From assembly GCA_031291445.1 (NCBI GenBank), contig JARLJA010000067.1, positions 1-52,989 of the forward strand: a stretch of DNA of 52,989 nt, in the 5' to 3' direction. Positions 38,565 through 47,577 of this stretch are shown one piece after another. Positions within the stretch are counted from its first letter, which is position 1; each line of letters opens with the position of its first letter. Under the pieces are notes generated by a model. That model worked only from the letters and a program-made list of their open reading frames with translations, searched no databases and was not told where the DNA came from. The position numbers were made by a program, and so were the translations under genes. The DNA comes from Xanthobacteraceae bacterium. Lineage in GTDB: Bacteria > Pseudomonadota > Alphaproteobacteria > Rhizobiales > Xanthobacteraceae.

Positions 38565-39329
38565 ATGGGGGAGCCGACGCAAAACCCGTTGCTGATGTTC
38601 GTGGCCGTTCTCGTGACGCTATGGCTCGGTTCGATGATGGGCTCATGGCTGCGCAGGCGTAACCCGAGTGTCGAAGACGAGCAGCATGAGGATCTCGGGG
38701 TCATACTTGGGGCGACCCTGACGTTACTCGCATTGATCATCGGTTTCAGCGTTTCCATGGCCAGTAGTCGCTACGATCAGCGCAAGAATCTGGAGGAGGC
38801 CGAAGCCAATGCCATCGGGACCGAAATGCTACGTGCCGATCTTTTGTCGCCGGCGGATGCGGCGAATGTCCGGAGCCTTCTTGGCGCGTACCTCGACCAG
38901 CGCATCCTGTTTTACATCAACCAGGACGACGCCCGGCAAGCGCAGATCGATCAGCGGACCAGCCAATTGCAGGCTGAACTGTGGGCCGCCGTTCGCGGCC
39001 CGGCTGCCTCGCAGCCAACTCCGGTTATGGCGCTGGTGATTGCGGGCATGAACGACGTGATCAATTCGCAGGGTTACACACAAGCGGCGTTCTGGAACCG
39101 AATTCCTCCCGCCGTGTGGTTGCTCATGGCGGCCGTCGCGCTTTGCTCCAACGTGCTGTTCGGTTTCCGGTCGCGCGATGGCAGGGCCGCGACAAAGCTT
39201 GCGCTCGTGCTGCCGCTTGTGGTCGCGATGGCCTTTCTTCTAATCGCCGATATTGATGCTCCGCGGCAGGGTTTGATCCATATCGGCCCGCAGAATCTGG
39301 AAGCCTTGGCAAAATCGCTTGGGCACTGA
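38565..39329 (+). CDS. Membrane protein, DUF4239-like
   Basis: 254-residue protein with four hydrophobic segments: two near the N-terminus (PLLMFVAVLVTLWLGSMMGSW and LGVILGATLTLLALIIGFSV), a large soluble middle, then two near the C-terminus (AVWLLMAAVALCSNVLFGF and LALVLPLVVAMAFLLIADID). The soluble part (YDQRKNLEEAEANAIGTEML, SPADAANVRSLLGAYLDQRI) and the final DIDAPRQGLIHIG are typical of the DUF4239/bestrophin-like family of Rhizobiales. ATG 38565 (MGEPTQNPLL) is used; the frame extends to 38484 without support. Transport or channel function is possible. Confidence 0.82.
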   Translation: MGEPTQNPLLMFVAVLVTLWLGSMMGSWLRRRNPSVEDEQHEDLGVILGATLTLLALIIGFSVSMASSRYDQRKNLEEAEANAIGTEMLRADLLSPADAANVRSLLGAYLDQRILFYINQDDARQAQIDQRTSQLQAELWAAVRGPAASQPTPVMALVIAGMNDVINSQGYTQAAFWNRIPPAVWLLMAAVALCSNVLFGFRSRDGRAATKLALVLPLVVAMAFLLIADIDAPRQGLIHIGPQNLEALAKSLGH

Positions 39330-39503
39330 CGGGTTCGGTGTGGCAGACGCGAAGCGAATTTGACGGAATGCAGGTTGCACAGCTGCGCCCAACGCGCGGC
39401 TAAATGAGTGCTCGTTCGCGTGAGCAGGGCAGGGCAGTCGCCATAATCGCGGCCTGATGTCCGAAATCGGTCGCGTCCGCGCGCGATCCGTAGATGGGCT
39501 CGC

Positions 39504-39710
39504 TCAAACTGTCGCCGGACTGCCGGAACTCCCTTCCGCCAATATCGCTCGGTCGATCGCCTCGATCAGCGCCTGGAGCTCGATGAACTTGTTCCGCGCG
39601 CGCTCGGCGTTGTCGCGATTGAAGGGGGCCGCGAGCACCTTGGCGTGCGCATCGCGGTCTTCGATCATGCGCTCGCGCGCTTTTTTCAAGGTTTCAAGCC
39701 GTTCGTTCAT
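39504..39710 (-). CDS. Small coiled-coil hypothetical protein
   Basis: 68-residue highly charged protein (MNERLETLKKARERMIEDRD at the start, then FNRDNAERARNKFIELQALI). Hydrophobic residues recur every three to four positions, consistent with a helical hairpin or coiled coil. No membrane segment or signal peptide. It lies between the DUF4239-like gene and a zinc-ribbon-like gene on the same strand. Function unknown; it belongs to the group of small charged proteins scattered through this region. Confidence 0.65.
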   Translation of the reverse strand: MNERLETLKKARERMIEDRDAHAKVLAAPFNRDNAERARNKFIELQALIEAIDRAILAEGSSGSPATV

Positions 39711-39811
39711 GTAGACGCTTTCATGTTGAGGCCGAACGCGCGGCAGATCGTCCTTGATCCGTCTGGCGCATCGATCTGGTGGAGAACGACTTCGCCGTCG
39801 GTCGAATCATA

Positions 39812-39991
39812 TCACCCCACATCCTCGTCGTATCCAAAAACATTCCCGTCCCGGTCGACGAAGTGGATCTCGCCGCACAGCGGACACTGCACGGGCTCGT
39901 AGACCCGGTCTCCGTAAGGAGAGATGTCCTGGTCGAACCAGACGTAAACTTCAGCGCCCTTGATCGGGCAGGTGTATGATACGATTGTCAT
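39812..39991 (-). CDS. Small zinc-ribbon-like protein
   Basis: 59-residue protein: MTIVSYTCPIKGAEVYVWFD, then VYEPVQCPLCGEIHFVDRDG. The CPLC knuckle with Cys near residue 8 could bind zinc, though a fourth ligand would have to be His or Asp. ATG 39991 is chosen because the in-frame start at 40039 falls upstream of a FixK-type box (40025-40038). No ribosome site is seen before 39991, and the box centre is 40.5 bases away, so a leaderless transcript is possible. Confidence 0.65.
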   Translation of the reverse strand: MTIVSYTCPIKGAEVYVWFDQDISPYGDRVYEPVQCPLCGEIHFVDRDGNVFGYDEDVG

Positions 39992-40024
39992 GGCAGCGCT
40001 GGTATCGCTGCGCCGGTCGGCGAG

Positions 40025-40038
40025 CATGACCTGGCTCA
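40025..40038 (-). promoter_or_regulatory. Degenerate FixK/FNR-type box before the zinc-ribbon gene
   Basis: On the minus strand TTGAGCCAGGTCAT, similar to the box at 37958-37971 (TTGAGCCAGATCAA) but with a weaker right half. GATACC lies 9 bases before ATG 39991 as a possible -10. Confidence 0.4.
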
Positions 40039-40155
40039 AATCGTAAATTTCGCGCGCGTATCAAGGTTAGGCATCAAGGTTAATCGGTGGCCCGCAGCAA
40101 CGCCAATGCCGGCGCCGTGCGTTCCTGGGCGGTTGCGTTGATGCCGCCTGCGTTG

Positions 40156-41391
40156 TTACGCCCGCCGCAGCAGTTGCGCCGGCTCGCCGCGCACGAACGA
40201 CGTCAGCGCCGGCAGGCAGGTGCGGTGAAGGTCGAACTGGCGAACGGCGGTGGCGCGCGCTTCGGTGCGGTGGGCGCGATAATGCTCCGGCCGCGCCAGC
40301 GCGTCGATCACCGCCTCGGACAGGTGCGCCGTATCGAAGAACGGCACGAGGATGCCATTGCGCGCGTTCACCACCTCGCGCACCGGCGCGGTGTCGGAGC
40401 CGATCACCAGGCAGCCGGCGCTCATGGCTTCGAGTAGCGACCACGACAGCACGAAGGGATAGGTCAGGTAGACGTGCGCCGAGGAGATCTGCAGCGCCCG
40501 CAGGTAGTCGGGATAGGCGACGTGGCCGAGGAAGTGGAGACGCTCGGGCGCGATCCGGCCGGCGACCTCGTCGCGGAAGATCGCCTGCCAGGTCCTGCCG
40601 CCGGGCGGCGGCGCGCCATAGGAGGTGCCGTTGGCGCCGATCACCACGATCTGGGCGTTCGGCCGCTCCGCCATGATGCGGGGCAGCGCGCGCATGAACA
40701 TGTGATAGCCGCGCAGCGGCTCGAGGTTGCGGGCGACGAAGGTGACGACCTCGTCGCGCGCGCTCAGCACGCGTCCGGACGGCAGCGCCAGCGTCGCCGC
40801 CGGATCGGGCCGCACCAGCGCGGTGTCGATGCCCTCGTGCAGGACCGTGATGTCGTCGCGCAGCCGCGCCGGGAAGGTCGAACGCTGCCACTGGGTGGGC
40901 GACAGCCCGGCATCGGCTTCGGCCATCGCCAGCAGGGTGGCGGCGTTCTTGGCATGGAGCGCGACCGCGCCGTCGGCGCCGATGGTGGGGAATTCCGGAT
41001 CGAAGCCGACGTCGCGGCCGTTGTGGCCGTAGAAGAATTCGCAATAGACGATGATGCGCGCCTTCGGAAAGATGGTGCGGATCGGCATCGCCTCGCCCCA
41101 GCCGGGATGAACCACCACCACGTCGGGATGAAAGCCGGACGAGGCGAGCGTGGTCAGCGCGTAGATCACCTGCTCGGCGCGATGGCATTCGAGCTCGAAG
41201 CGCCGCGCGAAGGGGTGCGCGCCGGCGAGATCGACCGCGGGCAGCGCGTATTTGACAAGACGGATGTCGCGCATCGGCCGCGCCGAGCGCGCGCCGATCG
41301 CCGCGACGCGCACGCCCGGCTGCCGCGCCAGGTGGCGCGCGAGATGCCTGAACTGACCGGGGAAATTGTTGTGGACGAACAGAACATTCAT
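40156..41391 (-). CDS. Glycosyltransferase, GT4 (GT-B fold)
   Basis: 411-residue GT-B enzyme. The N-terminal domain starts MNVLFVHNNFPGQFRHLARH and includes HPGWGEAMPIRTIFP; the C-terminal nucleotide-sugar domain has VTFVARNLEPLRGYHMFMRA, then HVYLTYPFVLSWSLLEAMSAG, the E-x7-E type motif with SWSLLEAMSAGCLVIGSDTAPVRE in this area. The sugar and acceptor are not evident. It is transcribed away from the unknown gene at 41569; the shared promoter region has an 8-bp inverted repeat. It probably serves the glycan locus with the two GT2 proteins. Confidence 0.92.
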   Translation of the reverse strand: MNVLFVHNNFPGQFRHLARHLARQPGVRVAAIGARSARPMRDIRLVKYALPAVDLAGAHPFARRFELECHRAEQVIYALTTLASSGFHPDVVVVHPGWGEAMPIRTIFPKARIIVYCEFFYGHNGRDVGFDPEFPTIGADGAVALHAKNAATLLAMAEADAGLSPTQWQRSTFPARLRDDITVLHEGIDTALVRPDPAATLALPSGRVLSARDEVVTFVARNLEPLRGYHMFMRALPRIMAERPNAQIVVIGANGTSYGAPPPGGRTWQAIFRDEVAGRIAPERLHFLGHVAYPDYLRALQISSAHVYLTYPFVLSWSLLEAMSAGCLVIGSDTAPVREVVNARNGILVPFFDTAHLSEAVIDALARPEHYRAHRTEARATAVRQFDLHRTCLPALTSFVRGEPAQLLRRA

Positions 41392-41429
41392 GTTTGACTA
41401 AAATCCACTTCGCGGATTGCCGCTGCCGT

Positions 41430-41462
41430 GACGATGATGCGGTTATATCGCGCGTCATCGTC
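41430..41462. repeat. Inverted repeat in the divergent promoter region
   Basis: Perfect arms GACGATGA (41430-41437) and TCATCGTC (41455-41462), 17 bases apart, in the 177-base gap between the GT4 gene (minus) and the gene at 41569 (plus). The position suits a regulator site serving both genes; a chance repeat cannot be ruled out. Confidence 0.35.
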
Positions 41463-41568
41463 GCGCTTTCATCGATGTCTCGAAAATCATTTAAGTGGGC
41501 TTAACCTCGGATAGAGGGATCGTGCCTAGGCTTGGCCTCCTCGAACAACGCAAGGATGGCGGGAAAAC

Positions 41569-42486
41569 ATGAATCGCGGCAGCAAGCGCAAGGTGGTCGA
41601 CGTCGACAAGGGACTTCTTCTGGTGCGCTACGCCAGCGCGGACGACGAAACGCAGCCGCCGAAAATCAGCGTCGCGGTAAATCCCAGGCACGAGAAGAAC
41701 ATCCAACTTGTTTCGAATCCGCTGCATTCCGATGCGCTGCTGTGGAAGCCCGGCACCGCGCTGGTGTTTCGCGCCGCGCAGCCCGGGCAGCTGTTCGTCG
41801 ACGTGCTGGCCAACGCGCCGGGCGGCTCGACCGCCGCGACTGTGAAGGTCGAGATGCTCAACCAGGGCGAGGCGGTGCAGGCAGCGGCCACGGCGCCGGC
41901 GGCGCGCGACACCGCCGGGAGCGCTCTCGACGACATCCGGATCGTCGGCCACGTGGCCGGCATCGGCGACGTCACGGTGCGCGCCGGCGAGTGGATCGCG
42001 GGGCCGGTCGCGCCCGCGCGCATCGAGGGCCTCGCCATCACCTGGCCGGACAAGCCGCGCGGGCTGGACCTGCGCTACAGCGTCAAGCTGGCCCGCGCCA
42101 ACGCCGCGTCGGAACGGATCACCGCGCTCGGCGGCTATGCCGGGACGCGTGGTCAGGTGCTGCCGGTGGTCGGGCTCACCGTCGAACTGGCTGGCGCGGC
42201 GGCGAGCGACTACGAGTTCAGCGCCGAGGCGATCTTCCTCGGCGCAGCGGTCAGCCGCGTCCGTGGGCGCCGGCTCGAGCTCACCGGACCCACCGGCCGC
42301 GAGCCGCTGGTTGGCCTGCGGCTCCGGGTCGAGGAGATTGCGGCGCCGCTGCAGCCGGTGCTGGCGCCGGTCGCCGGTACGCGCGCCTCGGGGCGGGTGC
42401 GGGTGTTCCGGTCCCGGCCGGCGCAGCAGTCCGCGCGCGGGACGTCGTTTACCGATCCGTTGGGCGAACGCTCGGTCGCGGGCTAG
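41569..42486 (+). CDS. Hypothetical protein of the glycan/secretion locus
   Basis: 305-residue protein with no signal peptide or membrane segment. It starts MNRGSKRKVVDVDKGLLLVR; regions such as PKISVAVNPRHEKNIQLVSN, then GTALVFRAAQPGQLFVDVLA, AARIEGLAITWPDKPRGLDL-like strands and AASDYEFSAEAIFLGAAVSR suggest two or three beta-sandwich domains. I do not recognise the family. Its position before two giant glycosyltransferases and the RTX/type I secretion genes suggests a part in surface glycan or protein export, by context only. Confidence 0.75.
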   Translation: MNRGSKRKVVDVDKGLLLVRYASADDETQPPKISVAVNPRHEKNIQLVSNPLHSDALLWKPGTALVFRAAQPGQLFVDVLANAPGGSTAATVKVEMLNQGEAVQAAATAPAARDTAGSALDDIRIVGHVAGIGDVTVRAGEWIAGPVAPARIEGLAITWPDKPRGLDLRYSVKLARANAASERITALGGYAGTRGQVLPVVGLTVELAGAAASDYEFSAEAIFLGAAVSRVRGRRLELTGPTGREPLVGLRLRVEEIAAPLQPVLAPVAGTRASGRVRVFRSRPAQQSARGTSFTDPLGERSVAG

Positions 42487-42582
42487 GGCATGATGATGTC
42501 TGGTTCGGTGAGATTAGCCCGTCGTCGTGAACGTCTCGCTCAAACTGTAGCCAAAATAGAGTCAGGCCGTTGGTGTTAAGTT

Positions 42583-42671
42583 CGTCATGCGCGGGCTTGA
42601 GCCGCGCATCCACGCTTTGGGAGATCTCCCGGAAGAAAGCGTGGATGGCCGGGTCAAGCCCGGCCATGACG
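42583..42671. repeat. Dispersed palindromic intergenic repeat (CATCCACG type)
   Basis: CGTCATGCGCGGGCTTGAGC at the left and GTCAAGCCCGGCCATGACGG at the right are inverted ends. The inner arms CGCATCCACGCTTT and AAAGCGTGGATGGCC flank a short centre. This family of inverted repeats is widely scattered in Bradyrhizobium and Rhodopseudomonas; a diverged copy ends the secretion locus at 52699-52823. Confidence 0.75.
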
Positions 42672-42748
42672 GAGACAAGCTCAATCGATGACGGGAATGA
42701 CGTGATTTCGAAGCATGGCGCTTTAGGCACCGGGCGAGGGCGGTCGCG

Positions 42749-45247
42749 GTGACAGTGCATGATCCCCGGGCCTTCGACGGGCCGCGGCACCAGGAGCTCG
42801 AGCTGCAGTGTGCCGCGGCGCTGGCGCGCGGCGATATTGCCCAGGCCTTCGCCTTCGCCGACCGGCGCTGCCGGCTCATGCCGCTGGCGGACGCCCATTG
42901 CTACGTGCTGCGCGCGGACGCGCTGCACGCCATGGGCCACGACGACGCGGCGCTGGCGGATCTCGCGACAGCGCTCGCCATCGCGCCCGATGACCTCGCG
43001 GCCAATCGGCGGATGATGGCCTGGGGCGAGGGTGAGGAGCGGCGCCGGGCCGCGCAGGCGCTGATCCGGCACGACCACGATATAGCGATGCTGCGGCAGG
43101 CGATCGCCGTGCTGCGCGCCGAGGGCGCCGACTGCTTCGGCATGCTGCAGTGCCAGGGCGACGTCATCGATGGCTGGGCAGCCTGGCCGAGCGCGGGCGA
43201 TCTCGCGGTGACGATCGCGGACGGCGCCGGCACGCTCGAAACATTGGTTCGCGCGGACGCGAGCCATCCGCTGGCGTCGGCGTCCGGCAATGCCGCCAGC
43301 GTCCGCCTCGACCTCAGCGCGGCCGCAAAACCGGTGCAGATCTCGCTGGCCCATGGCGGTACGGTGTTCGCCAGCCTGCGCGTCGGGCGCGAGGCCGCGG
43401 GCGACGCCGGCGGGCGGTCTGGAGCGGAGGCAGAGGCACACGACGTCGACGTAACCGTGATCGTCCCGGTCTATGGCGACGCCGACGCGACGCGGCGCTG
43501 CTTCGCGAGCCTGCTGGACCAGCTGCCGGGCGCCGGGCGGCATCGGCTCATCGTGATCGACGACGCCAGTCCGGACCCGCGCATCACCTCGCTGCTGGCG
43601 CTGCTCGCCGGATGGCCTGGCGTCACGGTGCTGCGCACATCGCCCAATCTCGGCTTCGTCGGCGCCGTCAACCGCGCGCTGGCGGAGATCCCGGGCGGCG
43701 ACGTCATCCTGCTGAATGCCGATACCGTGGTGCCCGACCGTTTCATCGACCGTCTTGCCGCAGTGGCGCGGACCGCGCCCGATATCGGAACGGTAACGCC
43801 TTTGTCCAACAACGGCGAATTCACCAGCTTTCCGTTTCCCAACCGCTCGAATCCCGAAGGCAGCGGCGCAGAGCTGCGCCGGATCGACGCCATCGCGGCG
43901 CGGGTCAATGAGGGCTGCGTGGTCGATCTGCCCAACGGCATCGGGTTCTGCCTCTATATCACCCGCGCCTGTCTCGACGCCGTGGGCGGGCTGTCGGAGA
44001 GCTATCATCGCGGCTATCTCGAGGATGTCGATGTCTGCCTGCGGGTGCGGCAGCACGGCTTCCGCAACGTCTGCGCGCCCTCGGTCTATGTGGGCCATGC
44101 CGGATCGCGCTCGTTCGGCGGCAGCAAGCGAGCGCTGGTGGTGCGCAATCTCGCGGTGATCGAGCAGAGGTTTCCGGACTATCGCCGCGAATGCGCCGAT
44201 TTCCTGCTGGCTGATCCGCTCAAGGCCGCGCGGCGGGCCATCGAGGCGGAGCTCGCGCTTGCGCCCGGCGCGACGCTGGTGGTCGTCTGCGGCAGGGGCG
44301 CCGTGGCGGAGATCGCCGAGGCGCGCGCCCGCCACCTGGTCGCGACGGATCAGCCGGCGCTGCTGCTGCGGCTGTGCGCGGGACCGTCGGGGCCCGTGGC
44401 CGAGCTGCGCAACGCCGGCGAAGGCGCGCCGCAGTCGCTCGATTTCGCGCTGGCGCAGCCGCGGCAGCGCGATGAACTGCTGGACCTGCTCGGCCGTGCC
44501 GGCCTGGAGCGGATCGAGCTGTTCGATCTGGCGCGGGTGCCGCCCGCGGTGCTGAAGGCGCTGCTGGCGCTCGGAGTTCCCTATGATATCGCCATCTGCC
44601 ATGGCGGGCTCGGCCTTGGCTGGACCGCGGACGGCGACGGCGATTCGTCAGCCGCGCGCGATGACAAGGACGCCGGTTGCCGCGCCATCGCGCGGGCGGC
44701 GGACGGGTTGTTGGCGCCGGATCTGCGCTCCGCGATCGCCGCCACGCGGCTCGGGCTCGCCCTGCCATGCTGGAAGCTCGAGCTCGGTCTGCCGGAGCCG
44801 GTGACCGGCCCCGCGGCGTCGGCGCCTGCGAAGCGGCTCGCTCTCATCCCGATCCGCAAGGATGTCGGCGAAGCCAGCTTCATCCGGGCAGTCGCCGCGG
44901 GGCTGCGTCGCCATTGCCCGGATCTCGATCTGGTGCTGATGGGCGAACCCATTGGGCTGGACGAGGTGCCCGGCCTGTTCGCGACCGGAACGATCGCGGC
45001 CGGCGAGTTGGGTGCGGCGCTGCGCCACTATGGCGTCGACCGCATTCTGCTGTGTCAGACCCAGCCGCTGTTCGGTCACCCGCTGGCGGCGGCCGCGCTG
45101 GCGACGCCGCTGCCGGTGGCCATGCTGGAACGCTTCGCGGCCGGGCGTCCCGGACGGGCGGGCGACGTGGTGCTCGAGCCGTGGCTCTCGACGGAGACAA
45201 TCGTCAGCCGGCTGTTGCCGTGGCTGCGGGGACAGGAGCGGGCATGA
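42749..45247 (+). CDS. Large glycosyltransferase with a GT2 domain
   Basis: 832-residue protein. Residues 1-110 look like a helical, TPR-like region (ARGDIAQAFAFADRRCRLMP). A GT2 (GT-A fold) domain begins near residue 232 (VTVIVPVYGDADATRRCFAS) with LNADTVVPDRFIDRL as the metal/donor region and GYLEDVDVCLRVRQHGFRNV as the catalytic/acceptor part. The C-terminal 300 residues may hold a second glycan-binding or GT-B-like domain (LALIPIRKDVGEASFIRAVA). Start is GTG 42749. It overlaps the next gene by four bases, so the pair is coupled. Sugar specificity is unknown. Confidence 0.88.
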   Translation: MTVHDPRAFDGPRHQELELQCAAALARGDIAQAFAFADRRCRLMPLADAHCYVLRADALHAMGHDDAALADLATALAIAPDDLAANRRMMAWGEGEERRRAAQALIRHDHDIAMLRQAIAVLRAEGADCFGMLQCQGDVIDGWAAWPSAGDLAVTIADGAGTLETLVRADASHPLASASGNAASVRLDLSAAAKPVQISLAHGGTVFASLRVGREAAGDAGGRSGAEAEAHDVDVTVIVPVYGDADATRRCFASLLDQLPGAGRHRLIVIDDASPDPRITSLLALLAGWPGVTVLRTSPNLGFVGAVNRALAEIPGGDVILLNADTVVPDRFIDRLAAVARTAPDIGTVTPLSNNGEFTSFPFPNRSNPEGSGAELRRIDAIAARVNEGCVVDLPNGIGFCLYITRACLDAVGGLSESYHRGYLEDVDVCLRVRQHGFRNVCAPSVYVGHAGSRSFGGSKRALVVRNLAVIEQRFPDYRRECADFLLADPLKAARRAIEAELALAPGATLVVVCGRGAVAEIAEARARHLVATDQPALLLRLCAGPSGPVAELRNAGEGAPQSLDFALAQPRQRDELLDLLGRAGLERIELFDLARVPPAVLKALLALGVPYDIAICHGGLGLGWTADGDGDSSAARDDKDAGCRAIARAADGLLAPDLRSAIAATRLGLALPCWKLELGLPEPVTGPAASAPAKRLALIPIRKDVGEASFIRAVAAGLRRHCPDLDLVLMGEPIGLDEVPGLFATGTIAAGELGAALRHYGVDRILLCQTQPLFGHPLAAAALATPLPVAMLERFAAGRPGRAGDVVLEPWLSTETIVSRLLPWLRGQERA

Positions 45248-47577
45248 CCGTGGCGCTGCTGGATCAACCAACCGCCGATCGCGCGCTGCAGGGCGCGCTG
45301 GCATGGAGCCATGGGTTCAGTTTCACGGGACACGTCTTCGACCCCGGGTGCCTGACCCGCAAGTTCATCGTCGAACTGCTGGTCGACGGCTGCGTGGTCG
45401 GCTGTGCGATGGCGCACGATCCGGTCGACGCGCTTGTCGCCCGGGGGATCGGCGACGGCTGCTACGGCTTCAGCTTCACCTTGAGCGCGGGTATCCTCGA
45501 CGATGCCTCGATGGTCGAGGCGAGGCTCGCGAACCTCGGCGATCCGGTCGGTGAACCAGTCGCGGTGCGCCACGGCGCAGCCGCTGACGCAACGCCAGCC
45601 GGCGCGGTGCGCTGGCTGGGCGGGGTGCGGTTCGCGGGCTGGGTGATCGAGGGCGACGGTGCGATCTCCATCGCGGTCGACGGCGAGTGGGTCGCCGAGG
45701 TCCAGCCGTCGGGCTGGTGCCATGTCGGCGACGGTCCCGACGCGCGGCCGGCGCGGGCCTTCGATCTGCATCTGCCCGAGCGTTTCGCCGACGGCGCGGC
45801 GCATCGGCTGACGGCGCAGACCGCGCGCGGCTTTTTGCTCGCTGGCGCCCCGCTGCCGTTCCTGGCCTTCGCCGACGGGCTTGCCCGGAGCCTGAGCGAC
45901 GCGGGCGGCGGCGACCGGCTGCGGGCGGAGCTGTTCGACCGGCTGATGCCAATGTCGCTGCCGTTTGCCGACTACGCGCGCTGGCGCGCCTTGCTGCCCG
46001 ACCATGTCGCCACCGAGCCGCTGCCGCCTGGCGCCGTCTTCATCGTCGGCGCCGGCGACGTCGAGGCGACGCTCGCAAGTCTCGAGGCCCAGTCCCATGG
46101 CGACTGGATCGCCGCGGCCGGTGACGAGACCGGCAGCCCCGCGGGGGTCGACCCCGGCGCCGTGGCCGAGTTTCTGGCGGGAGACGGGCGCGAGGCCGGC
46201 TTCGTCGTGTTCCTGCCGGCCGGCACCACGCTGGCGCCGGCGACGCTGGCGCGGTTTGCTGAGGAGTTCGGCCGGCACCCGAATGCCGACGCGATGTACG
46301 GCGATCTCGAACTGCGCGGCGCCGACGGTGCGGCGTGGCCGTTGGCGCTGCCGGCGTTTGACTACGAGCGCATGCTGGAGCAGGGCTATTGCAGCCTGGT
46401 GTTCGCCCTGCGGCGCGAGGCCGCCGAGCGGGCGATCGCCGAGGGTGCGGCGAGCCTGTTCCGGCTGTTCAATGCCGTGCTCGACGGTGGAACAGGCGCC
46501 GGCGACACCGTCGTTCACCTGCCGGGCGTGCTGGCCGTGCTGCCGCCGCTCGATCTCGATGCGTTGTCCCACGAGCTTGCCGCCGCGACCGCGGAGCACC
46601 TCGACCGGCGCGGCGCCGTCGCCGACATCATGCCGGGCAGGGGGCAGGTGCTGCCGGCGGTCAGGGTCGCGCGCGAGGCGCAGCACGCGCGCGTCAGCAT
46701 CGTCATTCCGACCCGCAACCGCGGCGACCTGCTCAAGACCTGTATCGAGTCGATCGGTCCGGCACTGGCACGGTGCGATGCCGAGATCCTGGTGGTGGAC
46801 AACGATTCCACCGAGCGGCAGACCCTGGACTATCTCGCAGGCCTCGAAGGCAAGACGGCGCGGGTGATCCGCGCGCCAGGGCCGTTCAACTTCGCCCGGC
46901 TCAACAACCTGGCCGCGCGGGAAGCGGGCGGCACTCATCTGTGCCTGCTCAACAACGATGTGCGGGCGCTCGACGCCGCGTGGCTGACGGAAATGCTGGG
47001 CCGGATCGCGGACCCCGCGGTCGGCGCGGTCGGCGCGCTGCTGCAGTGGCCGAGCGGCGTGGTCCAGCACGGCGGCATTGTGCTCGGGCCGAACTTCTCG
47101 GCGGCGCATGCCGGCTACGACCGGATGGCCGACGATCCCGGCTACGGCGACCAGCTCCTGGTCGCGCGCGAATGCAGCGCGGTGACGGCGGCGTGCCTTG
47201 TGACGCGAACAGCCGACTATATCGCTCTCGGCGGCATGGACGAGCGCCGCTTCCCGATCAACTACAACGACGTCGACTACTGCCTGAAGCTGCGCGCCGC
47301 GGGGAAGCGGGTTGTGTTCACGCCGCACGCCAGGCTGCTTCACCTGGAATCGGCGAGCCGCGGCACCGACGCGGCAGCCGACCGCAAGGCGCGCTATCAG
47401 CGCGAACTCGACGGCCTGCGCGCCAAATGGGGCGAGGCGCTGGCCGCCGATCCGTTCTACAGCCCGCTGTTGTCGCTCGATTACGCGCCTTATTCGGCAT
47501 TGGCCTGGCCGCCGCAACCGATGGTGGCGCGGGTCTCGATCGCGCCGCGCGCGCACGCCGTTCCTTCCGGTTTCTGA
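45244..47577 (+). CDS. Large glycosyltransferase with a C-terminal GT2 domain
   Basis: 777-residue protein. The first 480 residues are beta-rich and unassigned, with two similar small modules (HGFSFTGHVFDPGCLTRKFI and VRFAGWVIEGDGAISIAVDG) and a degenerate GT-A-like region (GTTLAPATLARFAEEFGRHP). The intact GT2 domain begins near residue 484 (RVSIVIPTRNRGDLLKTCIE) with CLLNNDVRALDAAWLTEML and the late FPINYNDVDYCLKLRAAGKR. This resembles rhamnosyl-type GT2 enzymes of O-antigen or exopolysaccharide loci. ATG 45244 overlaps the previous stop. Confidence 0.88.
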   Translation: MTVALLDQPTADRALQGALAWSHGFSFTGHVFDPGCLTRKFIVELLVDGCVVGCAMAHDPVDALVARGIGDGCYGFSFTLSAGILDDASMVEARLANLGDPVGEPVAVRHGAAADATPAGAVRWLGGVRFAGWVIEGDGAISIAVDGEWVAEVQPSGWCHVGDGPDARPARAFDLHLPERFADGAAHRLTAQTARGFLLAGAPLPFLAFADGLARSLSDAGGGDRLRAELFDRLMPMSLPFADYARWRALLPDHVATEPLPPGAVFIVGAGDVEATLASLEAQSHGDWIAAAGDETGSPAGVDPGAVAEFLAGDGREAGFVVFLPAGTTLAPATLARFAEEFGRHPNADAMYGDLELRGADGAAWPLALPAFDYERMLEQGYCSLVFALRREAAERAIAEGAASLFRLFNAVLDGGTGAGDTVVHLPGVLAVLPPLDLDALSHELAAATAEHLDRRGAVADIMPGRGQVLPAVRVAREAQHARVSIVIPTRNRGDLLKTCIESIGPALARCDAEILVVDNDSTERQTLDYLAGLEGKTARVIRAPGPFNFARLNNLAAREAGGTHLCLLNNDVRALDAAWLTEMLGRIADPAVGAVGALLQWPSGVVQHGGIVLGPNFSAAHAGYDRMADDPGYGDQLLVARECSAVTAACLVTRTADYIALGGMDERRFPINYNDVDYCLKLRAAGKRVVFTPHARLLHLESASRGTDAAADRKARYQRELDGLRAKWGEALAADPFYSPLLSLDYAPYSALAWPPQPMVARVSIAPRAHAVPSGF

